From NCBI RefSeq assembly GCF_007860185.1, contig NZ_SJPY01000002.1, positions 837,775-901,774 of the forward strand: a stretch of DNA of 64,000 nt, read 5' to 3'. Made by a program: the position numbers and the translations under genes. This document shows, piece after piece, positions 1 to 10,433 of this stretch. The stretch's first letter is position 1; each line of letters starts with the position of its first letter. Origin of the DNA: Novipirellula aureliae (GTDB taxonomy: Bacteria > Planctomycetota > Planctomycetia > Pirellulales > Pirellulaceae). A model generated the notes under the pieces. That model worked only from the letters and a program-made list of their open reading frames with translations, was not told where the DNA came from and did not search any database.

Positions 1-3000
1 CGCAAGACAATTTCGTCATCGTTGTCTGCGACGCGGACACCGGTAAGCAGTTTGCCGTCTACGGTCAACACGCTCACCTGCGCGAAATCCTTGTCGATCA
101 AAGCGGATGGACGGAGAATGGCGTCCACCAATTGTTCGGCAGTCAGTGGGGTCATGACCGTGGTCAAATCAGGCCCCAGCCGTGCCGCGCCACCCGGTGG
201 ATCGTGACAGGCATAGCAGGCCGCCGAGGATTGGTAGAAGACCAGTTTGCCCCGCTGAGCGTTCCCACGTTCAATCGCGATTCTAGCAAGCTCAGATGGC
301 GTCGATGAAAGCAGCCCCGCCTCCAAGGCCTCATTGGAGAACTCTTCGACCGCCACCGCGTTGGCTGCATCCATGAACTCCGGTGCGAACGGATGTTCGC
401 TGAGCAACTCATCGGGCGTGTAGAAAGTCGAACGACTGCTGGTTTCTGCGCGAATACGTTCGACGGTCTGGGCACTGATCGGTGAGGCCTCGTTGCCCCA
501 CGTGTTACGGACAAAAGTGAGTACCGCGGCCAACTCCTCGTCCGTGAGCAGTGATTGGAATGCGGTCATCGGAGGGACGCCGCGAGCGGGATCAAATGTC
601 TTTCCGTGCAGCGACAGTTTCCCCCAAAGACCGTGCATCGATAGCTTGACCAATCGTTCTTCGTCGCCGGTCACCCAAGGGCTATCGACCAGGGACGGGT
701 AAACGTTCGCGTTCCCTTGTCCGTGTGTCAGATGGCAGGTCGCACAGTGCGACTCACGTTGATAGATCTGAGAACCTAGTAGGTACGTCCTGCGATCTCT
801 ACGGTCAAGATGTCTTGGAGCAGAGAACTCCACGAACTCCGATTCCGCTTCGGAGGCGAACCCCTGTGCCCCGGTCGTGTCCACGTTCTCCCAAAAGTGT
901 TTGACCGTCTTCGCTGCAACCACCGCATGTTGGACATTCGATTCGAGTAGCAAGTTGAGTAGGTCTTCATTGCGGAAACCGTGTTGTTGATGCAACCAGA
1001 GGGCTTCGAGCAAATGGTGGGCTTCCGTTTCGTCGTTCGGATCGAAGTCCTTGTACCACTGGTGAGCGGCCGCGATGACGGCATTGGAATCGCGTGCGCT
1101 CAGCTCGACACGCGTGCGATGTCGAACACCGTTGGTAGGATGCTTCAGATTTTCGAGCAATGCCTCGATCGGCTCCCCGGCGATCTTGACCGGTTCCTGC
1201 AACGGCCGATCTTTCACAGTCAAACGTAGGATGCGCCCATGGGCATGATCGCGATTAGGGTCACGAATGTTATGTTGCATGTGACCGATGATTGCATTAT
1301 GCCAATCCGAAACGTACAACGCACCATCTTCGCCGACAACCGCATCGGTGGGCCGGAAATTGCGGTCTTGGCTGTTGATCAGTTCGAGCCCCGGAGTACC
1401 CCAAACCTGTCCGAATTCTCGCGATTTGCCATCGCCCTCGCGGTCGAGCGAATACTGTTTGACGCCGAGAAATCCAATCGTGTTGCAAATCAGAAAGTCG
1501 TTCTGCAGCTCATCAGGAAAGTGTTGCGAGGACAAAATCGCGTTTGCTGCGACCGGGCGGAACTCCTTCGTCAACAAGGTGTGCATCTTGAACCCTTTGC
1601 CTTCGGGCCGCACTTGATAGGACTTGCCGCCCGTACCATCATTGGCGTAGCAATAACCCCAGTAATCAAAACTGGTCCCGTGAGGGTTGGGGCTATTGGC
1701 GGCGTGCGGCGTGATCGCAAACGTACGTGGATCAAACCGGTACATACCCGAGGCACCGATATTCAGATTCTGTTTCCACGGCGTTTCGTGGTTGTGAACC
1801 AAGAAAATACCGCTTTGCCAATAGATCCCGCCATCCGGGCCGTAGATCAAATTGTTGGCCGCATGGTGCGTATCCGAGGTGCCTAGCCCCTGCAGCAACG
1901 GGTAACGCACGTCCGCTATGTCGTCCCCGTCAGTGTCTTTTAAAAACAATAAGTCGGGGCCGGAAGTAACGATGACTCCACCGCCCCAGAACTCAAATCC
2001 CAACGGGTTGTGGACCGTCGCGAAGATCTTCCGCGAGTCCGCTTTGCCATCACGGTCGGTGTCCTCGAGAATCATCAGACTGTCTTTGAGTTCCGTTCCT
2101 GGTTCCCATTTCGGGTACGAATTCCAACTTGCCACCCACAACCGACCCTGCCCGTCGACCTGCATCTGGACCGGGTTGGCCAAGTCGGGAAACTGGACTT
2201 CGGATGCAAAGACATTCAGTTCATAGCCGTCGGGCACGTCCATCTTTGCGATCGACTCCTCGGGCGATAGATAGTCGATGTTTCCTTCTTTCATGGGATT
2301 GGAACTTCTGCTGCCCCCGCCAATGTTGGAGATGACTTTGACCGGCGGCGGCACGTTGCTGTCATCGATCACATATTCCTTCCCGGCAACCGCTGCCCAG
2401 ATCGCTTCATCACGATTGGCCGTCATCACGTCGAGCATCTCAAGTTCATGTTTGAGAACATCCCCATTGCTTTGACCATCAACAAACCTCAGCGTCGAAC
2501 GTGAGCCCCAGATGTCGTTACCGTCCGTGGCTCGGTATCGATTGTGCCAATGCCAGTTCTTGTCCTTAACCGCCGCGTAGATATCGCTCAAAGACTCTTT
2601 GTTTTGAGGTTTTTGGTCAAGCAGTGCTGCGGAAATGATTTCGGCGAGCTTTTCATATCCTCGCTCGTTGAGATGGATGCCGTTGAGCGTGTACGGCTGC
2701 GTCGTGCTCGCAAACAGTTTCCGTGTTGGCGAGAACAGATCAACAAACGACACCCCCGCCTCCTCGGCAGCCTTGGACGTTGCGTCGGTATAGATCGCCA
2801 GATTGGTGTTCAATTCCGTGCCTTCTGGCAAATGCGGGTCATCCAGATTCTGGTAAGCGATCGGACTGAACAAGACAAATCGAACTTGCTCGCCTTTCTC
2901 CGCCATCAACTTACGATAACGCTGGACCAGTGCGACCAACTCACCCCGATACGCATCCGCACCTTCGGGCCCTGCGAAGGATTCGTTGTACCCGTAAAAC

Positions 3001-3338
3001 GTGAACACAACACTCGGCGAAACATGCTGCAAATACTCCTCGTCGTTGGTGAATCCTTTACTGCGAGGCTTCTTGTTGACCATGTCACCCGAGAAACTCA
3101 TGTTTCGGAAACGAACATTTTGTCCCTCGAGTTGACTTTGTAAGTACGTCTCAATCCAGGGATCATGCTGCATCCGATCAGCGAGGCCATTGCCATAAAC
3201 GGCAACGACATCGCCTTCTTGAAATTCAAAGGTCTCGGCAGCAATTGGCTGGGAGGACATCCAAAAGACGGAGAAACCGGAAATCATCCAAACGAAAAAA
3301 GCACGTATTGAATGCAAGGAAAGACAGGTTCGGGGCAT
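1..3338 (-). CDS. PVC-type SGNH-like / dehydrogenase / haem c protein (3' end off window)
   Basis: The minus-strand frame is open from ATG at 3338 to the window edge (1112 complete codons, no stop). Residues 1-34 look like a signal peptide ending IAA. Residues about 35-240 are an SGNH-hydrolase-like fold: block I reads VYGNGLADR (48-55), block III YGYNES, block [10 protein letters not shown] with H222. The usual block I serine is glycine here, so this domain is probably not a classical esterase. About 350-715 match the Pirellula/Verrucomicrobium membrane-bound dehydrogenase domain (beta-propeller style, DTHHAAN motif). A HEAT-like helical stretch follows, then two haem c sites, CATCH at 865-869 and CYACH at 1041-1045. 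Family knowledge: such proteins are secreted, expanded in planctomycetes, and presumed to be periplasmic oxidoreductases of unknown substrate. It stands alone, facing the window edge. Confidence 0.9.
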   Translation of the reverse strand, partial: MPRTCLSLHSIRAFFVWMISGFSVFWMSSQPIAAETFEFQEGDVVAVYGNGLADRMQHDPWIETYLQSQLEGQNVRFRNMSFSGDMVNKKPRSKGFTNDEEYLQHVSPSVVFTFYGYNESFAGPEGADAYRGELVALVQRYRKLMAEKGEQVRFVLFSPIAYQNLDDPHLPEGTELNTNLAIYTDATSKAAEEAGVSFVDLFSPTRKLFASTTQPYTLNGIHLNERGYEKLAEIISAALLDQKPQNKESLSDIYAAVKDKNWHWHNRYRATDGNDIWGSRSTLRFVDGQSNGDVLKHELEMLDVMTANRDEAIWAAVAGKEYVIDDSNVPPPVKVISNIGGGSRSSNPMKEGNIDYLSPEESIAKMDVPDGYELNVFASEVQFPDLANPVQMQVDGQGRLWVASWNSYPKWEPGTELKDSLMILEDTDRDGKADSRKIFATVHNPLGFEFWGGGVIVTSGPDLLFLKDTDGDDIADVRYPLLQGLGTSDTHHAANNLIYGPDGGIYWQSGIFLVHNHETPWKQNLNIGASGMYRFDPRTFAITPHAANSPNPHGTSFDYWGYCYANDGTGGKSYQVRPEGKGFKMHTLLTKEFRPVAANAILSSQHFPDELQNDFLICNTIGFLGVKQYSLDREGDGKSREFGQVWGTPGLELINSQDRNFRPTDAVVGEDGALYVSDWHNAIIGHMQHNIRDPNRDHAHGRILRLTVKDRPLQEPVKIAGEPIEALLENLKHPTNGVRHRTRVELSARDSNAVIAAAHQWYKDFDPNDETEAHHLLEALWLHQQHGFRNEDLLNLLLESNVQHAVVAAKTVKHFWENVDTTGAQGFASEAESEFVEFSAPRHLDRRDRRTYLLGSQIYQRESHCATCHLTHGQGNANVYPSLVDSPWVTGDEERLVKLSMHGLWGKLSLHGKTFDPARGVPPMTAFQSLLTDEELAAVLTFVRNTWGNEASPISAQTVERIRAETSSRSTFYTPDELLSEHPFAPEFMDAANAVAVEEFSNEALEAGLLSSTPSELARIAIERGNAQRGKLVFYQSSAACYACHDPPGGAARLGPDLTTVMTPLTAEQLVDAILRPSALIDKDFAQVSVLTVDGKLLTGVRVADNDDEIVL

Positions 3339-3640
3339 ATTCGAAACACCGGGTATTGGAGGATAGGGGGACAAACGACAGGAGGACTGGACCGCAACAC
3401 AGCACTTGCGGGCGGTAGGAACGGGGGAAGGAACCTTCGATGAAACAAAGGCATCATCAAGTATAGCCGACAACTGATTATGTATCATCCTATTTCAGTT
3501 TGAAAGCCAATTCTGCAAATTGTATCACTATCGGAGGTAGAATGCGCTCGTGCAAACGAGGTGAACCGCGTTCCCGGTGGTGCGAATAACTGCGACTTTA
3601 ACAAACCGTCCCCTCTCTCTATCCAGGTCGTGCCGCTTTT
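3339..3640. other. intergenic, no gene seen
   Basis: This AT-richer stretch separates the haem protein start from the end of the response regulator, both on the minus strand. I see no ORF with family resemblance. It should hold the promoter of the haem protein, but no convincing -35/-10 pair was identified. Confidence 0.5.
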
Positions 3641-3654
3641 GAGTGCTTGTTTTA

Positions 3655-3696
3655 CAAGCGTTTACGCTTGGTGTACCTCCCCCGGCGCAGCCGGGG
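3655..3696. repeat. two adjacent perfect hairpins, possible terminator of the regulator gene
   Basis: CAAGCG-ttta-CGCTTG (3655-3670) is followed by CCCCGGC-gca-GCCGGGG (3680-3696). They lie about 40-80 bases beyond the stop codon of the response-regulator gene. Neither is followed by a T-run on the minus strand, so they may be REP-like elements instead of intrinsic terminators. Confidence 0.5.
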
Positions 3697-3736
3697 AAGC
3701 GTCAAAGAATGAAGGCCTCGGATAGATCTCTGAAAG

Positions 3737-4396
3737 TTAGTTGGAAAAAAGTCCCAGTCGATGAGCTTGGTCGACCGCCGAAGGCGCATTGCTGACCTCG
3801 AGCTTTCGATAGATATGCGCGACGTGTGTGTCAACGGTTGAATATCCAATTCCCAACGTTGCGGCAATTTCCTTCTTAACCAACCCTTCGGAAAGTAGCT
3901 TCATGATTTCGAACTCTCGTTCCGAAAGCAGGGATTGCTCTTCCGCCTGCGACGGTTTTGGTTGCAAGGCGTTCACCAAATACTTTGCGACGCTTTTGTC
4001 CAAGGGGGCACCGCCATTGATGACGCTTGCAATGCTTTCCGTGATCTCATCGAGCGTTGCGGACTTCACGAGATAGCCCGCCGCTCCCAAGGAAATCGCG
4101 TGCAACACGTCCTGCTCTCGATCGGATTGAGACAGCACGATGATTTTCGTCTCCGGTGCGGCCTCGCGAATCACCGGGATCGCCGCAATGCCATCCATCC
4201 CCGGAAGTCGCAAGTCTAGCAGGATCAATTCCGGATGCTCTTCGTCGGCAGCCTGTTGTAGTGTACGAAGCGCGATTTCGGCAGTACCGAAATGGCTCAT
4301 CAGTTGCACCCCCGGCTCTTGCTCGAGCGCGAGTCGGATAACATCCCGGTACTCCGAATTGTCTTCGATCAGCATGATTCGGATGATTTTATTCAT
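3737..4396 (-). CDS. NarL/FixJ-family response regulator
   Basis: A 219-residue two-domain regulator. The receiver domain has the acidic pair E11-D12, phospho-acceptor D61 in LLDLRLPGMDG, S89 and the conserved K111. The C-terminal LuxR-type helix-turn-helix runs about 152-215 (LSEREFEIMKLL ... STVDTHVAHIYRKL). The ATG at 4396 begins right at the receiver strand (MNKIIRIMLIEDN). A TTG 36 bases upstream overlaps the kinase stop codon and would add 12 residues without family support. Its gene follows the histidine-kinase gene by 32 bases, so it is very likely the cognate regulator in one operon. Target genes cannot be told from sequence. Confidence 0.93.
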   Translation of the reverse strand: MNKIIRIMLIEDNSEYRDVIRLALEQEPGVQLMSHFGTAEIALRTLQQAADEEHPELILLDLRLPGMDGIAAIPVIREAAPETKIIVLSQSDREQDVLHAISLGAAGYLVKSATLDEITESIASVINGGAPLDKSVAKYLVNALQPKPSQAEEQSLLSEREFEIMKLLSEGLVKKEIAATLGIGYSTVDTHVAHIYRKLEVSNAPSAVDQAHRLGLFSN

Positions 4397-4428
4397 AGGG
4401 TTCTCACTTAGGGCGGCAATCGTTGTCT

Positions 4429-6459
4429 TCAAATCACGGTAATTCGGTTTAGCCGCAGATGAAGCGTTACCGTTGTTCCACTATCAGCAGACTCAATCGC
4501 AGAGACCTTCGCGCCAAGTAGATGGGCTCTCCGACGAAGAGACTTTGGTATTTGCTCAGGTTGAGATTCGGAAAGGCCACAACCGTTGTCCGTCACCATC
4601 AGACGCAACTCATTTGAGTCCGTTTTCAGACAGGTGGATACTCTTGTCGCGTGGGCGTGCCTCAGGATATTCGTCAAGCACTCTTTGTAAAAGAGGAGCA
4701 GTCCGACGCGAATCGGAGGTTTCAAACGCCGCAATAGGTCTTCGCCTTCAAAAGTAAGTTGATGATCCATATCCGCCAGGAATCGTGCCGAAGTGCGTTG
4801 CATGTCGTCAACAAGGTCTCCAAAAAGACCTTCCGATTCGAGCATGTTGGTGCAGTACCTGGCCGCCGCACCACTTCGTTGAGTCAACTCACGGATACGT
4901 ATCAGCATCTCTTTCAATCGCTCAGGTGACTCGGTTGCCGTTTGCGCCAGATCGCCGAGCAATCCAATCGCGTGCAAATTGGCGCCGAGTTCATCATGCA
5001 GATCGGCGGCGATCTGTTCCCGCGTTTTTATCAAGGCTCGCCGCCGCATCACTCGTTCCACCCCGATCGTGCAAGCGACGACAAAGACAAGCAATCCAAC
5101 CATCCAACGCAAGCGATTCAGATTTGCTTTCTGAAGCTGATAACGCTGCTTCAGTTCGGCAGCGATCCGTGGGCGTTCTGTTTCCAGGTCATGGCGTCTT
5201 GCCAATTCTCCGAACCATTGACGAATCGGCAAGATCCTCCCATACAGGTTGTATCCATCGGTGAGGGTGGTCAAGGAACGCAACCGGCTCATCGGCAAAA
5301 AATTGGCACTCGACGTCTTGCCCATCGCCAGGTTCCATCCGTCGCAAAGGATCTCGATTTCTGCGAAACCGATCGCCGTCTCCTGCGGAGAGGCTGCGGA
5401 CGAAATGTCGTACGGCTCGGTGGCGACGAAACGCACGTATCGACATTTCACGTCAGGAAAACGCCGCATGATGATCGGGCCTGCATCGAAAGCCGATTCG
5501 ACACGATACTCCATCAACGGCTTCGCATCGGAAAAATCGGCCCGGTTCGCCCCCTCAACAATCATTCGGCGGGGAATTCCAAAATCTTCTGGTTTGGCTT
5601 GTGGCACGGTATCGCTGAGATCAATCGCGTGCAACCGAATGCCATTGAGACGACGAGTCGATTCAAGGTCGATGGTGATCGTGGGAGATTCACCGCTCCC
5701 GGCCTTGCCAACAAAGGCCAGGCTCTGCTCGCCATCGGATGCGTCCATCAAATAGGGGACGAACCCGTCGACAAGGTAATTTTTATGTCTCGGCGTCCCC
5801 AAGGAGTCCGGATCGCACGACGAAACGTAAACGCGTTGATGCAGTGCCACGTTCTGCTGACCACTAAAAACAAAAATCTCTGCCATCTGCAAAATGTGCT
5901 TCCCGTCCCAACCGCGTGTCGAGAGTACCGAGGCTTCGACACGTACCCATCTGGCCACAATCGCTGGAAACGAAACCACCACCGGCGCAACACGAGGCAG
6001 CAGCGAATCGTTCGCCGAATAGCTGGCGACGATTGTACCTTCCGCTTCTTCATCGTTATCGCTACCCACTCGGACGATAAATTCGAGCGGGAATCCATCG
6101 GCGCGAAAACCTCCATTGGAATCACGCCAAATCGCAGGAACAAGAACGATTTGGTCGATGACAACCTCCTCAGCCAGTTCAATCTTAATCCATTGGGCTT
6201 GATTCTGATCGGACTGCGGAAGGGATCGATAGCCAACGGCACCAACGCCAGTTCTCATGCTCGGCTTTGCCAACGAATGCAGATTTCCGTCAATCGTCGT
6301 CAGCCGTCGTTCCAGGGACGAGACCGATTGCTGACCTAAATTCGAAGAGGCGCTCTCTCCATCACGCGAGACCCCGCCAATCGCAAAAGCAATCGCTATG
6401 ATCGCAATCGCTGCGACAGCGATCATTGTAGGTATCGGACGAAAGGATGTAGGAATCAA
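4429..6459 (-). CDS. NarX-type sensor histidine kinase with two discoidin-like sensor domains
   Basis: Residues about 12-29 form a signal or membrane segment. About 35-370 contain two tandem beta-sandwich regions resembling F5/8 type C (discoidin) domains, each with a start like NVALHQ and a YVRFVATEP- or WVRVEAS-type strand. A second membrane segment lies at about 452-470 (WMVGLLVFVVACTIG). The cytoplasmic part has a HisKA_3 dimerisation helix with phospho-acceptor H488 in DLHDELGANLHAIG, and a HATPase domain (N-box KECLTNILRHAHA, G1 box VTDNGCGL). The sensor architecture suggests detection of a cell-surface or carbohydrate ligand; that is inference. Start is TTG at 6459 or ATG at 6426 (residue 12); neither has a strong ribosome-binding site. 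Confidence 0.88.
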   Translation of the reverse strand: MIPTSFRPIPTMIAVAAIAIIAIAFAIGGVSRDGESASSNLGQQSVSSLERRLTTIDGNLHSLAKPSMRTGVGAVGYRSLPQSDQNQAQWIKIELAEEVVIDQIVLVPAIWRDSNGGFRADGFPLEFIVRVGSDNDEEAEGTIVASYSANDSLLPRVAPVVVSFPAIVARWVRVEASVLSTRGWDGKHILQMAEIFVFSGQQNVALHQRVYVSSCDPDSLGTPRHKNYLVDGFVPYLMDASDGEQSLAFVGKAGSGESPTITIDLESTRRLNGIRLHAIDLSDTVPQAKPEDFGIPRRMIVEGANRADFSDAKPLMEYRVESAFDAGPIIMRRFPDVKCRYVRFVATEPYDISSAASPQETAIGFAEIEILCDGWNLAMGKTSSANFLPMSRLRSLTTLTDGYNLYGRILPIRQWFGELARRHDLETERPRIAAELKQRYQLQKANLNRLRWMVGLLVFVVACTIGVERVMRRRALIKTREQIAADLHDELGANLHAIGLLGDLAQTATESPERLKEMLIRIRELTQRSGAAARYCTNMLESEGLFGDLVDDMQRTSARFLADMDHQLTFEGEDLLRRLKPPIRVGLLLFYKECLTNILRHAHATRVSTCLKTDSNELRLMVTDNGCGLSESQPEQIPKSLRRRAHLLGAKVSAIESADSGTTVTLHLRLNRITVI

Positions 6460-6733
6460 AGGTGGTTATGTTTTGGTTTGGTTTGGTTCGAATCAGGCGT
6501 GTGCTAACGATTGGATGATCATAACTTGTGATGCGGATTGATCACACACCGAAACGAATTATCGAGTGCTTTGTTTCTTGATCGGAGCCTGTGATGCCAG
6601 CCGCACGGGATGCCGATTTTATTGCTGCGCGTTTTAATCGTAGCGTAAGTCGTCAAAAATTTCCCTTTCCAGCGTGGACGAAACCTTTGGCGTTTTTTTC
6701 AGCTACCTCAATAGTTTAGCCGCCATTCCACGC

Positions 6734-7002
6734 AGCTAGCCCGGATGATTCTTTAGCCGTTTTGGCGATAGCGGGCTGCTGATTTAATCGTTTAACGCTT
6801 AGCCGAAGGCGTCAGTTCTTCCGTAAGCGGTCGCCTATGGCTTGGCGTTAAACAATAAGTGGAGTCAAACCGATTAAATCAGCAGGCCGCTAACGCCAAA
6901 ACGGCTAATACGCAGACTGTTTTTTGAGCAATGAACGTAAACGCTTGAAGGCGTAGACGTTAGCAAAACAATTTGCAAGCCCATGAATCATCCGGGCTAG
7001 CT
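6734..7002. repeat. nested ~270-bp inverted repeat, MITE-like
   Basis: The outer arms AGCTAGCCCGGATGATTC (6734-6751) and its exact complement (6985-7002) match over 18 bases. Inside, TAGCCGTTTTGGCG (6754-6767) pairs exactly with 6894-6907, and the 21-base segment at 6770-6790 pairs with 6871-6891 with one mismatch. The core 6770-6891 is related to the insertion at 10893-11010 (shared GGTCGCCTATGGCTTGGCG, AACAATAAGT, GAGTCAAACCGATTAAATC). A further small palindrome lies near 6943-6967. No ORF is present. It fills the gap between the divergent kinase and DUF1559 genes. Confidence 0.8.
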
Positions 7003-7048
7003 CACAGAAGGGGAAGGAACCTACGATTCCTGGCCCTCTCGTTCCCCG

Positions 7049-7133
7049 CGAAACGCGGAAAAAAATCCCTCTATCCTGTGAATACGGGATGTTCCACGAG
7101 CTTCACAACGCCCACAATGCGATCTTTAAGGCT
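7049..7133 (+). promoter_or_regulatory. duplicated upstream region of first DUF1559 gene
   Basis: This stretch is recognisably repeated at 8978-9060 ahead of the second DUF1559 gene. Both copies keep CGAAACGCG, an A-run, TATCCTGTGAAT, CGGGATGTT and CACAATRC at matching spacing. Its retention upstream of both genes suggests promoter or leader function, or simply recent duplication. No defined promoter boxes were assigned. Confidence 0.45.
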
Positions 7134-7209
7134 CTTCTATGTCTCGACAACCTCCCTTAGCAAGGTCCGGGACTAAATTCCTTTCCTCATCATCAATCAA
7201 GGTTTTCGT

Positions 7210-8418
7210 ATGAAGCGTTCCAAAGTCAAAAGTGGCTTTACACTCGTCGAGTTGCTCGTGGTGATTGCGATCATCGGGGTGCTCGTTGGACTGCTCTTGC
7301 CGGCGGTCCAGGCGGCTCGGGAAGCGGCCCGCCGAATGAGCTGCAGTAACAATTTCAAGCAGATCGGGCTTGGATTTCACAATTACCATTCGGCCTTCAA
7401 TCAACTACCGGAGCACAAAGGTGGCACGTGGATACCAGGCAACAATAACACCTGGGCATCGAGAGCGACCCACAACGGCGGACGACTGAGTGTTTTTGTC
7501 GGATTGATGCCGTTCATCGAGCAGCAAGCCGCTTGGGAGTTTATCTCCACCGCGCCCGATATCGCCTTTCGTCCAAACCCGATGGGGCCAACGCCTGACA
7601 AGGATTATTACATACCTTGGGCGACTGATTTCGCAACCCTTCGATGCCCAAGTGACCCCGGATTTGGACTGCCCTCGCTTGGGCGATCCAACTATGCCGC
7701 CTGCTTAGGTGACAGTCCCTTCCGTGGATCTCATGGAAAATTCGACCGTTATTTTAGCGTGTCTTCGGAACGTGCTGAGCAGACTCAGGCGGCGCAGCGT
7801 GGCGTGTTTGTCCCGCATCGTGCGATGACGTTTCGCGACATCCTTGATGGCTTGTCGAATACGATCATGGCCGGAGAGATCGCGACCGATCTGGGTGATC
7901 TCTCGACCAAAACGAGGGCCGTCAACAATTTAGCGATGAAAGGAGAAGCGACCAATCCCCACACAGGATCGCCAAGTCTGTGTGCGAATCACGCGGACAT
8001 TGACCCCAATCGGCCACTGTTTTGGATAAGTGATGCGAACACGTTGGGAGCGGATGATGGTCGAGGGTATCGCTGGGCATCGGGTAATCCTGTTCACACG
8101 GTGATGAACACCATGCTGCCGCCCAACTCGCCTGTTTGTTTGCTCAACGATCGTGAGGTGGGTGATCAAAACGGCGCAAGTAAAGCCAATGCCCAAACTC
8201 GTTCCGGCGTCTTGCCGCCGAGCAGTCAACATCAAGGTGGTTGCCATATTTTGATGAGTGACGGAGCCATTAAATTCATCGCCGACTCCATTGATGCTGG
8301 AAATCAAACTGCTGTTCCGATCGGGATCAACAATCAACCCGGATCGGCAAGCCCGTACGGGCTGTGGGGGAAACTGGGAACACGTGCATCCAGGGAAGTG
8401 ATTGACGAAGAAATCTAA
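7210..8418 (+). CDS. DUF1559 pseudopilin-like protein, copy 1
   Basis: The 402-residue product begins with a class III (type IV prepilin-like) signal: basic MKRSKVKSG, cleavage expected after G9, then [20 protein letters not shown] with the conserved glutamate at +5. The rest is the planctomycete DUF1559 domain: [16 protein letters not shown] near the start, a central LRCPSDPG segment, and the C-terminal [16 protein letters not shown] motif. Family knowledge: very large paralogous group in planctomycetes, secreted or pilus-like, role unknown. AAGG lies about 9 bases before ATG. It precedes a small lipoprotein gene, and the pair recurs at 9135-10700. The first 160 bases are nearly identical to copy 2, then the genes diverge. 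Confidence 0.95.
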   Translation: MKRSKVKSGFTLVELLVVIAIIGVLVGLLLPAVQAAREAARRMSCSNNFKQIGLGFHNYHSAFNQLPEHKGGTWIPGNNNTWASRATHNGGRLSVFVGLMPFIEQQAAWEFISTAPDIAFRPNPMGPTPDKDYYIPWATDFATLRCPSDPGFGLPSLGRSNYAACLGDSPFRGSHGKFDRYFSVSSERAEQTQAAQRGVFVPHRAMTFRDILDGLSNTIMAGEIATDLGDLSTKTRAVNNLAMKGEATNPHTGSPSLCANHADIDPNRPLFWISDANTLGADDGRGYRWASGNPVHTVMNTMLPPNSPVCLLNDREVGDQNGASKANAQTRSGVLPPSSQHQGGCHILMSDGAIKFIADSIDAGNQTAVPIGINNQPGSASPYGLWGKLGTRASREVIDEEI

Positions 8419-8578
8419 AATCTCGTCTGGAAAATTCACAAGCGCCGGCAAAGCAACTGCTGGCGCTTGGGCGGACGATAGGATCCGACGGTCCTCGGAT
8501 TCCGTATTACTCGAGGGCACACTGCTGCCACACCTTTTTTCAAAAACAAGAAATTTCCTCAAAACAAGAAGAACACCG

Positions 8579-8737
8579 ATGAAACTCTTTTACGCTTTCG
8601 TTCTGTTGACCTTGATGGTGCATGTGGTTGGTTGTGGAAAACCCGCCTCACGGGCTGTCACCGATGGTGCGGACCAAGCCGAACTCGACGCTTACCATGA
8701 ATTGCAAAGAATCAAGGCGGAAGGCGCGGATGATTGA
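8579..8737 (+). CDS. small lipoprotein, partner of DUF1559 copy 1
   Basis: A 52-residue product starting MKLFYAFVLLTLMV with lipobox VVGC, so C19 would be lipidated after signal peptidase II cleavage. The mature part is only about 34 residues (CGKPASRAVTDG ... AYHELQRIKAEG). The 10515 protein shares the CGKP, VTDG and AY-E-Q elements, so the two are paralogues. A longer in-frame extension upstream to 8402 would overlap the DUF1559 gene and lacks a signal; the ATG at 8579 gives a proper lipoprotein signal. Function unknown; the constant pairing suggests it works with, or is processed alongside, the DUF1559 product. Confidence 0.8.
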   Translation: MKLFYAFVLLTLMVHVVGCGKPASRAVTDGADQAELDAYHELQRIKAEGADD

Positions 8738-8977
8738 TACAGCGGTCCGGTTCGCTGCGTCGGATGTTGTGGTCGCAAGGGCCGCGCCAAGTTGGCCCCG
8801 TACTCAAACATGCAGACGTTTCCAGGCTCAAAAGATTTCGCCCCCCCTCCCCCTGAATCCACTCGCCACCCCCTGGACTCGCTCGGCTGCCGTGACGGAG
8901 AAAAGGCTGCAAATCCTGCGCAAAGCAAGCTCATATGCGTTTTGCCGAAGCCAATAAAATGATCAAAACATTTCCCT

Positions 8978-9060
8978 CGAAACGCGAAAAAAATCTCTTT
9001 ATCCTGTGAATGCGGGATGTTTCGCGAGTTCCGCAACGACCACAATACACTCCTTAAGGT
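8978..9060 (+). promoter_or_regulatory. duplicated upstream region of second DUF1559 gene
   Basis: This is the counterpart of 7049-7133, with the same order of CGAAACGCG, A-run, ATCCTGTGAAT, GCGGGATGTT and CACAATAC. The remaining gap between 8738 and 8977 starts with 46 bases that recur at 11058-11103 and otherwise shows a C-rich tract near 8842-8870 and no gene. Confidence 0.45.
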
Positions 9061-9134
9061 GTTATGACGTTCGGGGTCACTCCATTATCGAGATTCAGAC
9101 TCCATTCCCCCCCTCTTCCATCAAAGGTTTTCAT

Positions 9135-10352
9135 ATGAAGCGTTCCAAAGTCAAAAGTGGCTTTACACTCGTCGAGTTGCTCGTGGTGATTGCGATCATC
9201 GGAGTGCTCGTTGGACTGCTCTTGCCGGCGGTCCAGGCGGCTCGGGAAGCGGCCCGCCGCATGAGCTGCAGTAACAATTTCAAGCAGATCGGGCTTGGAA
9301 TCCACAACTACCACGCAAGTTTTTCCCAGGTTCCTACTCACGGGTCGGGCTCTCATCCCGACACAACCGCTGGTAATTGGTATTGGGCATCGAGCGAGAA
9401 ATCCTCTCGAATTCGGTTGAGTATGCTTGTTGGCATCTTGCCCTTCATCGAGCAGCAAGCCCTGTGGGAGACCATCAGTAATCCGAATCAGCAACGAACC
9501 GACGAAACGGTTCAGTCTCCGCCCTGGCCTCCAATGGGGCCGACACCAGAGAACATTCAGTACATCCCATGGACCACTGACGTTTCGACCTTCCGCTGCC
9601 CCAGTGACCCTGGTTTTGGGCTTCCAGCGTTAGGTCGGACCAACTACGCCGCATGCCTGGGCGACTCGATCAGAGACCTCCACAAAGGGCCTTACACAAA
9701 CGCAACAGGCCCGTCCCGAATTGCGATGACTGAGGAGAGTGCTGAAAATGCACGCGCTTACCACCGTGGTTTCTTCAAGCCTCGCGACGTTGTCAAGTTT
9801 AGGGATATCCTGGACGGCCTATCAAATACGATCGCGATGGGAGAAACCGTGACTTACCTCGGCGACCAAGACACCCGAGGGATCCCTCCTGAAAAGGCGA
9901 CGGACCAGAACTGGGCATACCTTGGCAATGTGTATGGCAATCCATCTTACTGCCTCGATACGGGCGCAATCGATCCGGAGCGTCCGCAATTTTGGGGTCC
10001 CGATGCGATTCAAGTCACCCGGGCTACCCAAGGCCGCGGCTACCAGTGGGCAAACCAGGGTGCACTTTACTCAGGCTGCTCGACAATACTCCCGCCCAAT
10101 CGAGAGTTGTGCGGACCTAGGAACTCCGATGCGGTCACATTGTCTGCGACCGTATCGAGCCAACACCAAGGCGGTGCCCATGTCTTGATGGGCGACGGCG
10201 CAGTGAAGTTCATCACGGATTCCATTGATGCGGGCGACTCTAGAGCTCGCATGGTTTCAGCGCTTAGCCATGCAGGCATGCCGAGTCCGTACGGGCTTTG
10301 GGGTGCATTGGGAACGCGTGCGATGAAAGAAGTCATCAATGAAGAGTTCTAG
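9135..10352 (+). CDS. DUF1559 pseudopilin-like protein, copy 2
   Basis: The 405-residue paralogue of the 7210 gene has an identical N-terminal pilin-type signal (MKRSKVKSG then [14 protein letters not shown]) and the same domain landmarks: [58 protein letters not shown] and H-QGGAHVLMGDGAVKFI. An upstream in-frame start at 9006 would place a non-signal extension before the pilin motif, so ATG 9135 is preferred; AAAGG lies about 9 bases upstream. It forms the first half of the second DUF1559/lipoprotein cassette. Surface or secreted location is inferred from the family. Confidence 0.95.
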   Translation: MKRSKVKSGFTLVELLVVIAIIGVLVGLLLPAVQAAREAARRMSCSNNFKQIGLGIHNYHASFSQVPTHGSGSHPDTTAGNWYWASSEKSSRIRLSMLVGILPFIEQQALWETISNPNQQRTDETVQSPPWPPMGPTPENIQYIPWTTDVSTFRCPSDPGFGLPALGRTNYAACLGDSIRDLHKGPYTNATGPSRIAMTEESAENARAYHRGFFKPRDVVKFRDILDGLSNTIAMGETVTYLGDQDTRGIPPEKATDQNWAYLGNVYGNPSYCLDTGAIDPERPQFWGPDAIQVTRATQGRGYQWANQGALYSGCSTILPPNRELCGPRNSDAVTLSATVSSQHQGGAHVLMGDGAVKFITDSIDAGDSRARMVSALSHAGMPSPYGLWGALGTRAMKEVINEEF

Positions 10353-10433
10353 TTTGCCTCTCCGTAGCCCGTGAATGGTGATCACTGAAGCAGGCGCTCG
10401 TTGCACTGAGTCGCCTTGACGTCACCAAAAAAA

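Noticed and set aside
4942-6339. A 465-codon plus-strand frame opposite the histidine-kinase gene
   Set aside because: It lies antisense to a well-supported kinase, has biased shadow-like composition (many Arg, Gln, His) and no family features or start signals.
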